A stretch of 64,000 nucleotides of DNA from Macrobrachium rosenbergii (GCF_040412425.1 NC_089788.1:73015220-73079219); one strand, 5' to 3'; shown: positions 1-14,240, numbered from the stretch's first letter. Program-made: numbers and translations. Notes: a model not told the origin generated them from the letters alone.

Positions 1-107
1 AGAATCATGAAATCATACACTCTTTCATATTGCTGTCCATTTTTCTCATTTGCTCATTTCCTTTCCTATTTGACAAAGGCCTTCTCAGAGGTGCAGCCGA
101 ATGAATC

Positions 108-230
108 ATGGGGCCTCTTCTGTGGACTCTGGCACTCTGCTTCGTATTCTTGTTCCCTGCGGCCTCACCTGATCACTTCAGAGGCGCCGTCATCATGATG
201 AGACCGACAGACTCCGGTTTTGAGAGAGAG
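108..230 (+). CDS. Copy A exon 1: signal peptide and start of FRGAV module
   Basis: This exon encodes 41 residues beginning MGPLLWTLALCFVFLF, a classic hydrophobic signal peptide, with likely cleavage around AAS|PDHF, followed by HFRGAVIMMRP. It ends exactly at GAGAGAGAG|gtattt (donor GT at 231), phase 0. The matching acceptor is at 4289-4290, and joining gives FEREVEISFQIAWRRD, a continuous module. The homologous exon of copy B (21421-21540) has the same end and phase. I chose the ATG at 108 because it has A at -3 and G at +4. An out-of-frame ATG lies 7 bases upstream, at 101, in both copies. The start and splice are inferred from the paralogue comparison; there is no transcript evidence. 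Confidence 0.8.
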
Positions 231-565
231 GTATTTTTATTACGTTGTGCCTTAAATTCGGTCTTGAATGAATGTCCCAGTTGTTTTCCTAAGTGAGAAG
301 CCTGAAATTCATGCCAGTTTGGTTAGGGAAAGAAATGTTTGGTGCTGAAATGTTTGTTCATTCATTTTTTTCGAGATTTTTTTTTTTTTTTTTGTGGTTG
401 TAACATTTTCGTAATAATGAACGTTATACTTCACTCAGTATGTATTTTTCAGTGATCACAGAGGTCAGATGCACTTCTTCATAAATCGCATCAAAGATTT
501 CTAGTCGAAGACCGATATGAAATCAAGTTTTATAAGAATAATAATGTACAGTTTAATGCTGACCA

Positions 566-1620
<1,055 letters not shown>

Positions 1621-1639
1621 AGTGCCCTCCGATGTGTGG

Positions 1640-1800
<161 letters not shown>

Positions 1801-1813
1801 CTGTGTGTATGAA

Positions 1814-2450
1814 TGAAGATAAAAGGCCCATAAAACACTATTTGAACATTGCAACCATATATTTCGAGCACTTATTTCTGTGCAGCAATTGTAATGAGAT
1901 TTACGTGGGGGAGACGGGTAGATCCCTCTCGCAAAGATTAAAAGAGCACAAAAGATCAGTACGGTATGCTTCGGAGAGTTCGGGGATTTTCCTACATATC
2001 AGGGATAAAGGCCATACCATAAATTGGAGCGGGGCGGAGCTGGTTTTCAAAAGTAGCTGTCCGTACAAAAGAAAGATGCTGGAATCTGCCATCATCAATC
2101 AAACCAACAATATGAACTTGTCAGGAGGACATTGGAAATCGGATGACATCGACAGGTTAATCCTCAGGCCTCTTCTCAAGCAGGTGTTCCAGGAAATACG
2201 ACCACCAGACGCAATTCCAGACGAGAGTTAATGAGGCCAGAAACCATTAGTGAATTGTTTGTTTTTCCCTACTTGGGAAACGGTCACCTGCATACCGTCG
2301 GAGACTTAATGCCACACCTACATATGCTTTGTACATATACTCTTTCTACTTTCCATATTTTACCAGTGAACAGGGCCACAGAAGGAAGTGCTCGAAATAT
2401 ATGGTTGCAATGTTCAAATAGTGTTTTATGGGCCTTTTTTATCTTCATAT
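1814..2450 (+). mobile_element. Penelope-like element fragment with GIY-YIG endonuclease
   Basis: The frame from about 1872 to 2231 encodes [20 protein letters not shown], the GIY-YIG-type core of Penelope-like elements, then [11 protein letters not shown] and a C-terminal tail ending IPDES at 2229-2231. No reverse transcriptase precedes it; the frame enters straight from the TA tract, so the element is 5'-truncated. About 58 bases at 1814-1871 are the reverse complement of 2388-2447, which forms inverted ends around the coding piece. Right of the element lies another TA tract. The catalytic Tyr and Arg region is visible ([18 protein letters not shown]), but the domain lacks its polymerase partner and is presumably inactive. 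Confidence 0.85.
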
Positions 2451-2475
2451 TATACTGTGGTATTACAGTAAAGAC

Positions 2476-2476
<1 letters not shown>

Positions 2477-2552
<76 letters not shown>
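2477..2552. repeat. (TA)n tract, right flank of Penelope fragment
   Basis: TA dinucleotides followed by TACA steps, about 30 bases after the inverted end of the Penelope fragment. Confidence 0.95.
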
Positions 2553-2557
<5 letters not shown>

Positions 2558-3672
2558 CATATATACATGCATACCTACATACATTTTTTTTTAAATATAA
2601 GTATGTGTGTGTGTATGTGTGTACAGAAAAAAAAACTAGAAGCAGTCTATGGAAGCGCCAGTGCAGGAGCATTAAAACCAGACCAGAGGACACTACATGG
2701 ATGTAGCTTCTGGAATCAGAGGTGAGATTTTTTGTGATTCTTCTCCGTGAGGAACCGAGCACGTTTATGACTGCTGCAGGAGGAAAGTGCGGCAGGTGTG
2801 AAGGAATTCAGCTATGGCTTAACTAACAATACATGTTCATCTGGTAGCCCTTCGCAGTTGGAGAACGAGGACCTTAGCGGCAGACCCAAATTTCAGGCCT
2901 GGGTAAACCCGAGTTCCCACCCCAAGATTTGCAACACTGAATTATTTTACTTCCCTTGGCACTACTTGCACCTTCAGGAGTCATTTCCACACCTGTTAGA
3001 CAGAGCTTGGAAGGTTACAGCAGCCCCTCTAAGAATAATGATATTCTCAAGGGTATCTTTCACTTCTTCTACGGCAGGGCATCTCAACACTATAAACTGG
3101 ACTGCTTTTGTAAGCAGTAAAAAAAGGGGCTTAGGATTACAGATGTGTAGGCTTCAGAGTACAGAAATGAGTTTTGAGAATTAATCAAGGGAGTTCAGTG
3201 AACTGGCATCCCACTTTGTAGGATGTCTTGTGTATAGATTTGTTTGTCAAAGTTAATAGACAGCCAACACATAGGTGTTGCAAATGATATACAAGTAGGG
3301 ACTAGGCGTGATTTGAATAAAAGAGGAGACAGAAGCATGCAAAACAAAAAACTTGAGACGAGGCAATGCATTGGTACCAACACAGTGTACCACTGTACTG
3401 CATTGTGTATGTGATGCTGTATCCCAAACAAATTTAGTCAGTTGAATGAGGTGCCAAGTTATAAACAGATGCCTGCCAGAGAACTGCTGCTTATGTCCAT
3501 TGTGGCCTTAAAAGATGAGACCAAACGTACAATGGATAAAGTAATTCGAGTACATCTCAAATAAGTTTCAAATGACCATGTAGGTTATACCAACTACAGA
3601 ATGGCTCTTGTCAGAAAAACTTGTCATTTGCATAGAGTCTATCAGACACCCAAAAATGTGCCCCATTTGCAG

Positions 3673-3735
3673 TTAAGTATATTTTAGTTTAACCAGACCA
3701 CTGAGCTGATTAACAGCTCACCCAGTAATCATAAG
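3673..3735. repeat. Partial dispersed repeat (family of 41880-42118)
   Basis: About 60 bases match the starts of the copies at 41880 and 51455, including the segment reading gaccactgagctgattaaca. The rest of the repeat is missing here. Confidence 0.7.
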
Positions 3736-4290
3736 TTTTCACAAAATGAGATAAAGTACATTATCTATGGAACAAAAGTGCATTTGCTTAGACACCGGAA
3801 TGCTGAAATAAAACAGCAAATCATCGTTTGAAAATGCCAGACCAGTCTTTTATATCCAGGAGGGGGAGAGTAGGCCAGTCTTAAAGGTTGCAATACACCA
3901 TTTTTACATTTTTGAGTCAAGATTTCTATATGTTGTAAGTTTTACCACATGTACAAGAGTATCCATTTGTTTGCTGTTCAGTATCAATAACACTGCAGTC
4001 AAGATGTCAGGTCGCCCCCACCCCCAACTCAGTTTCCTATTTACTCGATTCACATTCAGTACAGGAACTCTTAGTTGAAGTAATGTTTTCATCTGCTCAT
4101 TCCTACTGTGAAACTCATTTTTGCCACTTGTATCGAATAGAAGATTTCCAGATTTACGACCAATGCTTGAAATTCTAAAATCCAAAGCCCCAAGAAAAGC
4201 CTGTGTAACTTGTAAATCAAGAGTATGTACTTGTATGCTCATCATCAATGGAAAGTCGTCAAGGACTATAACTTGAAATTTATTTTTCAG

Positions 4291-7200
4291 GTGGAGATAT
4301 CATTTCAAATTGCTTGGCGGCGTGACTACTTTGCTACCATGTGTGATGAAGATACAATCAAGTCAGGCATCCTACTTGGAAGGAAGCTCACCATTTTTGG
4401 AGGAGAATTACCCTATGAATTAGCATGCAGGGAAGGATGTGAAAGTGATTATACTGGATTAACAATGGATTATTACTGTACTGACTTTAGCCGTGAAGAA
4501 AATTGGGCATTTGGTGGACGAACCATGAAGATGAATTTCACAGGATCTGGCTGTAGGGGTGTTCTGGTATTTGAGGACAGAAACTGGATACCTCCAATTA
4601 ATGCAGGCTGGTATATTGCAGTTTCCAACAGTCTTCTGAAAAGAAATGACACAGGGAATATCAACTCAACACCTAGAGTTATCACAGCCCCTGTGATAAA
4701 GCTCAAGGAAAATTGTACCCATAATATCTCAATTCCCATTAATGATCCTGATGGTGATGAAGTAAGATGTCGTTGGGCTCAGGGATATTATGAGTGTGGT
4801 GGTGCTTGTGATGCATTCCCTAATGCTGTCTTGGATAACGACACATGTGTCATTACATACGAGGCAAAGTTTGGTTCAGGCATACATATTGCAACCATCA
4901 TGATTGAAGATTTTATACCTGGCACAGATGAAGCCCTCAGTAGCATTTCTCTTCAGTTTGTGGTCGAAATATATCCATCAAATCAGTCATGCTCTGATAT
5001 GCTTCACTTCATTCACCCAACACTGCTTTCTGGTTCATGCGTTGCTGTCCCTCAAGACACTGTTTTCTTTACTCAACTTATTGCAAAAAGTGGCAGAGAA
5101 GATGCAAACATAACTGAAATATTGACTGTATCTCCTGAAGGCTTTATGAAATCTCCCATGTATTTTGCTCCAGATTTGCACGCTTTTTTTGTGAACATAT
5201 CATGGTCTCCAAGTGCTGACCAGATGAATCGAAGTCATTCCTTTTGTTTTACTGCAGTTGACTCATTTGGTGATACAGGCATTCAGAATTGCATTACGTT
5301 AATGGTAGGCACCAAACAACCATCAATCATATCTGTGAACATAAACCAGGATTCCTTTGGTATCTATGAGATCATCCTAGAATTTGATCATCCCATCCAA
5401 TATCCAGCTACTAAACGGAAGATGAACTTTAAGGATTATGAAACAAATTCAACACTACATCGTATTATTATTATGGAATCAAAACAAGTGACCTTGACTC
5501 AGCCTCACACTTTAATTATTTACCCTCACTTTAACTTTCCAGACCACAGAAAGGTGTTTTTGGAAATAGACAGAAGCGTTGTGGTTAGTCCAGAAGGATG
5601 TAACCCAGGAAATGAGGAAATTAGAGATAAGAACTTTATAAGTTTCATACCTCGTGATTTAAGACCTCCAGTAGCAACCTTTATAGATGCCCCGTCCAGA
5701 TCCAGAGAAAATGTTACCTTTACATGGACAACTGATGAACCAGCAAGGAGTATCTGCAGTTTAGACAACTTGGAACTTGTTGATTGTTCAAGTGGCATAT
5801 TTATTGCTGAGAACCTCAAAGAAGGTAAACACACATTGTTTATAGAGTACAGTGACAATTATAACAATTCCGCTAACACATCACATACTTTCTCTGTTGA
5901 CTTAACAGCCCCCAGTGTTATCTTTGAAAATGCTCCTGCGGCAGTTAGTAACGAGATGAATTTCAATTTTGTTTTTTCATGTGATGAACCAGAGAATGAC
6001 TGTATTTTCTACTGTGATTTTCACAAAAATTTCTCCAAGGACACAAATTTTTCTCTGTGTTTTGGGAATTCATTTTCCACCCCAACACTGGAGAATGAAG
6101 CTGCATACGATCTCTCTGTATATGCAGTAGATTCTGTTGAAAATGTTGGTAAAAGTTTTACGTATCACTGGGTTGTAGATCTTGTAAGCCCTACAATACT
6201 TGCTAATGATAGCAGTATTGAATGTTCTTCCTATATGGAGGGCCTCTTAAGCACTGCCATTGTAACAGATAATATGGACCCTAATCCAGATGTTTCATAC
6301 ACAGATGACAATGATCCTTGTGTTATAACTCGTACATGGAAGGCTACTGACCATGCAGGAAACAGTGCTTTGTTGAAACAGAAAGTATTGCTGTTATTCG
6401 ACCCTTCTTTGTCAATGTTACCTTCCATATTTATTACATGTTCAGACACAATTAATGGAAAAGAATTTGTTCCTACAGACACAGCCACAGCCCCCAATCC
6501 ATGCGGGAGACCTTTAGATTTATCATATAGTGACTATTCTGACACTCCAGTCTGTCCAGGGCATTTTAATCGAACGTGGACACTTAATGATACTTGTAGT
6601 GGACTGCACATTCAGCAAGAGCAGATCATAAATCTTTACAGCTCTTGTCCAAGAGACGCATGTGGCCAAAATTACTCAGAACCCCATGGATCCTGTTATC
6701 AAGGCAAATGCCTTTGCAGTCGACCATGGCATGGAGATTCATGTGCTGTCCTCATTCATGAACCAATTTTTAAACCAGCGATGTTCCAGTCTCTTCTAGA
6801 GTATCAAGACTATGAAACCAACATAATTCTCTTGCAAGGAACTGAGCCTGTTACGCTCAGTCTTGTATCTGCTCCTGAAAGAACTCAGCTAGAACATTCA
6901 ACCAGAACACTGATACTTCAAAAAGCCCCAGCAGGAAATTTAACTTTCACTTTATCAGCTACAAATGAAGTTGGGATGGATAAGATAACAGTGAGTGCCA
7001 TAGTAAATACCACATATTCACCTTCTTTGAATCTGTTAAGTATAACACAGTTTCTGAAAAATGAGCCTGTACCTCTGAGTGGGTCCGTATCCTACGAAGG
7101 TGAGAGTCCTATCAGGGACATACTTAATGGGCGTGTTCCAGTGGTAATTGATATTGAAAATCCTTCCTTTGCAAAGAGCCAGACGGTTCAAATTTTCACT

Positions 7201-10200
7201 GACCAAAGTGGCCAGTTTTCTTTCCCTTATAATCCAGGATCACTGTTATATGGAAAGTTTAAAGCATCTGCTAGACACCCTTCTAAGCCCAAAGGAGCAC
7301 CTCAAGTTGAATGGGAAATACCTGGCATGAGCACACTTTATAAATCAGTATCTTTGTATGGAGAGACCAATGGTACTTACAAGAACTTTTATTCAAATGT
7401 AACTGTCCTGTTTAATGACGGTGGCTCAGATCTCCATCAAATTCAAGGAAAGTTTGGTCCAAATGAGTATGTCCATGTGATTGTTACTTTTGGTAAAAAG
7501 AGGAGATAGTTGGCACCTTTGAGTACGGAAGCCAGATTGCCCTAAACATAGATCTTGAAACAAGTGGACCAGTATATTTAAAGTTTCCCATAGTGGTGGA
7601 ATCTCAGGAAAATGTCAAACTTTTAATCACTGTAGAAGTGGATATCAGGCAAGTTCTTCCTATTTTTCAAATTGATCCACCAAACTTGGAAACTGCAGTC
7701 TGCATTGAATGTCAAAAAATGATAGAGTTTAAGGTTACAAATCTGGGAAAAACTAGTGCTGATAATGTCAGCCTGATAGTTCCTGATTCTTCTTATTTCA
7801 CAGTTTCTGATTTCCTTGTAAGAGAAAATAGCAGAAGTAATCTTGGCAGTCAGGAAACAGCCAAAGCCTCAGTACTTATTACAATACCAGGAGACAAATC
7901 CCTTGGAATGATATCTGGAAGCTTTCTTGTTAACAGCATATCTGCAAGAAAAGAGGTGCCGTTTTCCATACTCGTCACCTCAGACAATATTGTGAATTTG
8001 ACAATAGAAGTTGAAGATGAATATACATACTTTGCTAAAGGAAGGCCCTTAGTTGCAGATGCGACAGTAACTCTTACCAATAGCAGGCTCAACATTCAAC
8101 TTGAGGGATCAACTTCAGGAAACAACGGCAGTGTCACTTTCTTTAATGTACAAGAAGAAATGTATGAAATCGTTGTTGAAGCCCCAGACCATAAAGGAAA
8201 GAAGGAAATAATTATACCATCAGCCATCACTCCTACCATTACTATCTTCATTGAGAGAGAGGCAGTTACAATTAAATGGACAGTTACTCAGACTGATGTC
8301 GAAGATGTTTATGATATTACCCTTGAAGCTGATTATAAGGTAAATGTCCCAATGCCTGTTGTTAGCATAACACCAAATATGGTAGATCTCGAAGATTATG
8401 AATTGGGTTTAAAAGATACTATAGAATTTAATGTCACAAACCATGGTCTTATTAGAGCAGATAATGTACAGATCAGTAAACCTTCAGAACATCCATCTTT
8501 AATGTTTGAATTTTTAAGCGAGGTTCCAGAAAGTGTTGAAGCAAAGCAGTCAGTCAAAGTCCAGGTTGGAGTAAGTCAGAGAAAGAGACAGAAAAGATCG
8601 TCAACCTGTACTGTGAACTTTGTAATTTCACTTCGTTATGAATTTGAATGCTATGGGCTTCAAATTAGAACTGTTCCAGTATTGCTGAAAGGAACGATTT
8701 CTTTCTACTGTCCGTCATGGATTGGTACGCTAAGGGGAATAGCAGGAGTTCCTGTGTTTGAAGGTTATGTGTCTGTAGATACAACACATCCTTGTGATGA
8801 ATGTCTCTCAGAGGTTATGGATTGTATTCCTTTTAAGAAGCTGTTCAGGAAACTTTTTAGAAAGCTGTTCAAAAAACATTTTCCAAATGAAAAGGATAAA
8901 TCTGCTAATAAATACGCTGATCCAAATAAAAAGGATAAATCTGCTGATAAATACGCTGATCGAAATGAAAAGGATAAATCTGCTGATATATACGCAGATT
9001 CAATTTTCTCACTAACCACATGTACCATCGACCATTTAGATATGAATAACATTGTGGATGCTCTGAAGTATGTGATGTGTGTGGCTTTTGATGTTAAAGA
9101 TGTATTCGACCTAACTCCCACCTGTATTGATGATGTGATTTACGCATGCTTCATTAAAAACATCAAGATTAGTAAAAGGGAAGTTGCACAAGATGTTGTG
9201 GTTAAGAAAATAAGGAACTCTGTCATGTCTTTTTCTGGTATCATTTCAAGCATCCGGGCACTTGAAGAAATTTTTGGAGATGAGCTCTGGTTACGAAACG
9301 GGAATTCATCCTGGGTAAATAACGTTCTTATGCCTGTGTTTCAAGATTCCAGTGAGCTTGGAATCTTTGTCTCCTCACAAGAACTGCAGAACATGAAGGA
9401 CAGCACTTTTTCGGATGGTATTAATTGGGACGATAAGGAAAAACTTGTGCAACGTTTCAACACAACTCTTGCAAATTGGCAGACTGGGAATCTAGAACCT
9501 GTTGATGGCAGTGAGAACATGATATCGTATTCACTTGTAGAAAATTACCTGCACAACATAAGTGCCATTGATAAAATGACCAAAGATCGAGGGTTTTCTT
9601 CTTATGTGGAAGCATTTAAATACGATTATGATGTATTATCTCAGATTGAGGACATTAATGAAGAGGAGGGGGTGTGCGCTGTTGTGCGGATACAGATTAA
9701 GCAGAGAGCAACTTTAGTACGCGAAGGGTTTACTGCTACTCTCGAGATTGAAAATAAGGAGAAAGCAAATCTGGAGAACATACAGGTCCAGATTATTATC
9801 ACCAACAAAGAAACATTTGAGGTTGCAACAGAAAAATTTGCTATTGGGAAACCAACTTTAAGTGGGCCCTTAAGTGGGACAGATGGAAATGGAACTCTCC
9901 CAGCAGAGTCTAGTGGAACGTCCAAGTGGCTCATCATTCCATATTCGGAGGCTGCTCCAACTAAGGATGAAGTATATGATATTGGAGGTAAACTTTCATA
10001 TACAAGTGACGGCAACCAAGTTGAGATTCCGTTTCTTCCTACATCTGTAACAGTGCATCCAGATCCATCTCTGGTGGTTCATTACTTCTGGGAGAAACAC
10101 GTCATTTCTGATGACCCTTTCACAGATGAGGTTGAACCTGCTGAGCCTTTTTCTCTGGGTGTAATGATAAAAAATGAAGGATTTGGAACAGCATATAGCC

Positions 10201-11012
10201 TGAAGATAACATCCTCCCAGCCAAAGATCATCGAAAATGAGAAGGGACTACAAATATCTTTTCAAATGATTAGCAGCATGCTTGGTAATGAGAAAATAGA
10301 ACCATCTCTTACAGTCAACTTTGGAGACCTTCTCCCAAATGCAACGAAAACAGCAAGATGGTGGATGACGTCCTCCCTGATTGGGACCTTCATAGATTAC
10401 AATGCAACGTTTGAAAACAGAAATCCCCTTGGAGACCCAAAGTTATCTTTAATAAAGAAACTCACAGTTCATGAACTCATTCAGAACATTATTGTTCCAG
10501 GGGACGATGATGATGGTATCTTAGATTTCCTTGTAAATGATGATGAAGATATTTGTTCATTTCCTGATAAGATTTACAACTCTAAAGACATGTCTTTCAT
10601 GCCTGTTCGAGTTGGTAATATTACAAGACTTACCTGTCAGGCAGTAAACCAAGTCACTGTTTTGAGAGTAGACACAAAGGTAGCAGGGTCTGGTTGGAAT
10701 TATTTTCGAGTACAGGATTCACGTTTGGAAAGCTTTCCTACAGGGAAATCCATGAAATTAAGTAGGCAGGATGGTGGACCTACTATCTCTGACAGGGTGT
10801 TATTACCAAAGGAAAATGCTTGGATATCTGTGGATGTACTGAGCAAGAAGAGAAGAAAGAGTCTGAACATTCTGGATTATAGTGACAGTGCATCTTCAGA
10901 AGTGTCCTACTTTTTAGGCTTTGAAGATGTTTGCAGAAACCGCAGCATTCAAGCTGCTCCACAACTTTTTATCATCACCCTAATATTCATCTTAGTTAAA
11001 GAAGTTCTGTAG
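4291..11012 (+). CDS. Copy A exon 2: giant multidomain extracellular protein, frameshifted
   Basis: This single 6.7-kb exon follows acceptor tttttcag at 4283-4290. With exon 1 it would give about 2,281 residues. Visible modules, in order: an N-terminal VEISFQIAWRRD/CDEDTI module (about 20-120); Cys-containing beta regions with DPDGDEVRCRW (about 190); HYR-like repeats (about 670-800; DNMDPNPDVSYTDDND, WKATDHAGN); one EGF-like module (about 827-860; CGQNYSEPHGSC, CLCSRPWHGDSC); CARDB/Ig-like stretches (KVTNLGKTSADNVSL near 1180, NVTNHGLIRADNVQI near 1420); a three-unit 13-residue repeat (1573-1611); and a hydrophobic C-terminus (LFIITLIFIL) suggesting a GPI or membrane anchor. A one-base loss near 7496 puts TAG at 7507-7509. 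The next frame is open from 7512 to 11012 with no other stop, so this is either a very recent null allele or a consensus error. Many N-glycosylation sequons are present. I do not recognise a named family; a secreted or cell-surface adhesion-type role is inference. Confidence 0.82.
8886..9002 (+). repeat. In-frame 39-bp coding minisatellite, three units (copy A only)
   Basis: Three consecutive 39-base units encode NEKDKSANKYADP, NKKDKSADKYADR and NEKDKSADIYADS. Copy B has one diverged equivalent (VKDTSSDKYADS, about 27640-27675). The length is a multiple of three, so the frame is kept. It lies in a lysine-rich, probably flexible linker between Cys-containing segments. Confidence 0.95.
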
Positions 11013-12180
11013 AAATGCTTGATGATCACGTCATTAACTAAAGTAAAGTTGTGCAGGGAAACCAAAATTTGAAAGGTGTCCCTTTTGTAGAAAAGCAGAG
11101 TACTGTACAGTGAAATGTTGATGGATTGTGTGGAAGTTACAGTTCAGTAGGCAATATCTTATAACTCCTCTACTTCTGTTTAGCATTAATTCATATTTAT
11201 AAGCATTCAGATAACTTGTAGAAGTAAAGCACTGGGGATTCATATTTACATTGCTTGCACAGATTTTCCAGTTTTGTTTGATACTGTTAACACTTGACAT
11301 TAAATAAAAGGTTTAATGCAAATAAATGTTAATTTTTTTCTGTTCTGTTAAAGATCTAGTGATGAATGGAAAAGAATCTAAATTGTAATCTTGTGTTGTG
11401 GTGATATTCCCAGTAGCACAATTCAAAATCAAAGCAGGTAAAGCCTCGTTTCAGCTGTGTCGATTATCGCAATGATGTTCCCTCACCTTCATCATGAAAG
11501 AACATGAACATTGTAGAAAGGTTTTAGTTCATTTCAGATCAAGAAAAAATCCCAAAATTCAGGAGAATCATCAAGTTTGGTTTAAGATTCATGTAGGTAT
11601 GTATAGCAGGATGCACAGATTTGTGAGGAAAGCCTCACTGTATCAGAAACAGCTGCAATAAATAACTTAGCCTCACCTCTTGTGCACCAAGTTAAAATCA
11701 CCTGTCCTCAGACCAAGAGCACATAGACTATCCTTCCATAATTACCTTCACATGAAATGCTGATAACAACCATAAAGACAGAGTGGGTCTGTTCCATGTA
11801 GCTCTTGCTGTCAGACAGCTCTGTTGGGGTTCCTTTTTGCCTGAAGTTTGTCTTCTAAAACCATTTATTCTCTGAATTTTCTTTAGACCCACAAGGCATT
11901 TGAAGAGGCAAAGGAAACCACCATCATTTTTCAAATTTTTTTTTTTTTTAAGATCTAGAGCATTTCATTGTATATTCTCAGTATTTGGCATTATAGTTTT
12001 ATTATAAGAAAAATGTATTTCTCTGGACAAGAGAAAATTATGAAATAACATCTGTCAAATAAAGGAGTTTAACATTTACACACCAATCTTCATCCTTCTG
12101 GTACTCTCTTGCAGTTGCTGAAAAATCGACTTGTAATTCTTCAGCCAAGACACTTAATTCTTGGCTTGTAGCGAAACAAT
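11013..12180 (+). promoter_or_regulatory. 3' UTR and flank of copy A with polyadenylation signals
   Basis: AATAAA occurs at 11303-11308 and 11321-11326, and again at 12058-12063 within TCAAATAAAG. Only the distal signal is kept at the matching place in copy B (30569-30574). The proximal site is altered there (gataaaagaaaag). The two flanks align through this region, so it belongs to the duplicated block. Which signal is used cannot be told from sequence. Confidence 0.55.
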
Positions 12181-12560
12181 CAGGATAGAGCAATGAATGT
12201 CAATTTGGATGAGAGAGGAATGAACAACTGATGATGAAAGGAAGACAGAAGAGGTGACTCACAGAATAGGTGAATCAAGGAAGGCAGCAAGAAGTGTGCA
12301 AAAGATTGGGAAGACACTTGTTCGATATCTGGAAGCCAAGGTGGAAATTTATATGGAGTTTGTTGAACCAACTCTCCTCCATGAAAGTGAATGTATATTG
12401 TAAATGAAAGAATAACTATTGGAGTTGTTGAAATTGACCGTTTGCTAGTACGTGCAACATAGGAAGAATCAATATTGTCAGTTATGTGGAGATGCAAAGA
12501 AGTGGTGAAAAAGATTTGAGTAAGTGATAGCATCAATCATAGTATTTTGAGATGGTCCTG
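12180..12560 (+). pseudogene. Decayed LINE 3' segment downstream of copy A
   Basis: This stretch aligns with 30705-30890 plus 32780-32985 behind copy B, where translations resemble the end of a non-LTR retrotransposon polymerase (VDMDGRRMKAVC; then ILRWF-HAERM). Here it is contiguous but full of stops. Because it sits at the same place behind both genes, it was probably present before the duplication. Confidence 0.5.
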
Positions 12561-13968
12561 TATAATTCCTAAGCAAAGGTGTAATTTACACTATTTGATT
12601 TGAAGAGAATTCTGCGCAAAATGTATCACTTCCATAAGGGAAACTTGGCAAAACACCATCATTACTCGTATAATGTAGCTGACTGGTAAATTCATCTGGC
12701 AGGTCAAAGAGCAACCATTCTGCTGGCATCACTTTATTTAACTTTATTTCACACCTGTGAGATCCATCTGTCACAAGAGGAGTACAGTACAGCATAAAAG
12801 TGTGTGGCTGAAAGGGAACCACTCACGTCACTATCAAAAGCTTAACGTTGCAGCTTCCAATGGAACCTAGTCATTATACACGTAGATCTTGCTAGAAGAA
12901 CTGTGTTGAGGTGCGGAAGGCGGCATTTCAGTGCAGTATAATTGTATATTTCGGTGGCGTATCATTAGAAGTTCAACAACCCGTGTGAGAATTCCAAAAA
13001 GTGGATCCATTTGACCCCCAGGTAGGGCAATTGCCCCAGTCAGTGACCGAGAGTTGATATGCTCCTTGTTAAGGGCGTGTCATTCTTTTCAATAAAAGAC
13101 CCCATATACAAACTCATGCACATACTAGTTTCAGTTTGATTAATATGTTTATTTGTGCCAACTAACTTTTCTAAGTTACAGTTTATTTTTTTTTTTTTCA
13201 AACGTATAAGAGGGTAATGATGAAATTGTCATGTAACTCCAAAATACGATTATGTTTCTTTGTGCCAACTAACTTTCCGTACAGTTTTTATTGTTCTTGC
13301 AAATGTATAAGAATAAATGATAAAATTGTCAAGTAATTTTAAGCTGTGGTTATCGGGTGCATGGCGGGATGTTGAGGACATCTGTAATCAGTTTCGAGTT
13401 TCTGCTTGACATGAAACAGTTAGTAGTATCACGTAGGTGGTAACACCTGTGACCAGTTCAGAACTGCGGGTAGGCAATTGTCTCAGTCTCACCTCACTCT
13501 CTCAAGTTGTGGAGGACGCGTCGCCACATCGCTGCAACCGATAACTAAGGTGAATTCATTACGATTTTTTTTTTTGTGAGAGACTTAATTCATGCAAGAT
13601 GTGCAGTCAAAGCTTTTCAGGTGATGTTACCATTTTCATTTTGAGCTGATGTTTAGTTTACGATCACAAACTCCAGTAGCTTGCAGAGACCAGGTTTGTC
13701 CTGTTCACACAGAAGGCGCGCTCGTAAGTTGTCAAGTGCAGCTTTGAAGTGGACTTTTTTTTAGCGTTCTACTGTGTCTTCCTTTCGCTAAAGAAATTGT
13801 TTTCATCGACTCTGACGTAGTTTCTGTGGAATCGATATAATTTCGAGTGTTTGCGGAACCATACTGATAAAATTAATCATTTAATGAGGTTTTTTGTTTG
13901 CAGCTTTGATACACGCATTTTATGTTTTCCAGTGATGTTATAACTACGTTGCAGCTTGAATAGTTAAA
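12560..13968. other. Non-coding stretch, small tandem duplication
   Basis: I see no gene. About 110 bases at 13147-13255 are repeated, diverged, at 13256-13345 (both start ttgtgccaactaactt). The remainder is ordinary AT-rich sequence. Confidence 0.6.
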
Positions 13969-14090
13969 GCTTCAGACTCAGTCAGCAAAGTTCCATCCAC
14001 CTGAAGGGGAGGATGGGGTTGGAAATCTGTACCGGATCTGGTAATCAATAGCGTTTTGGTTTTACTGGAGTTCAGCCTCATACCCAGCCG
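13969..14090 (-). pseudogene. LINE reverse-transcriptase fragment (minus strand)
   Basis: About 120 bases closely match 20459-20575, which is inside the minus-strand LINE polymerase remnant at 19690-20900. Only this short piece remains. Confidence 0.65.
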
Positions 14091-14166
14091 ACTATGCAAG
14101 CGTCATTTATTAATTCTTATTATATACAACAGCTGTTTTAGTAAGGTATATTTATGAATTGTATAT

Positions 14167-14240
<74 letters not shown>

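Noticed and set aside
3904..4248. 114-codon minus-strand frame
   Set aside because: It has no recognisable motif and overlaps the acceptor and exon start of copy A; treated as chance.
5526..5858. Minus-strand frames inside the giant exons (also 9641-10015, 28318-28692)
   Set aside because: They mirror the conserved + strand coding sequence and appear in both copies for that reason.
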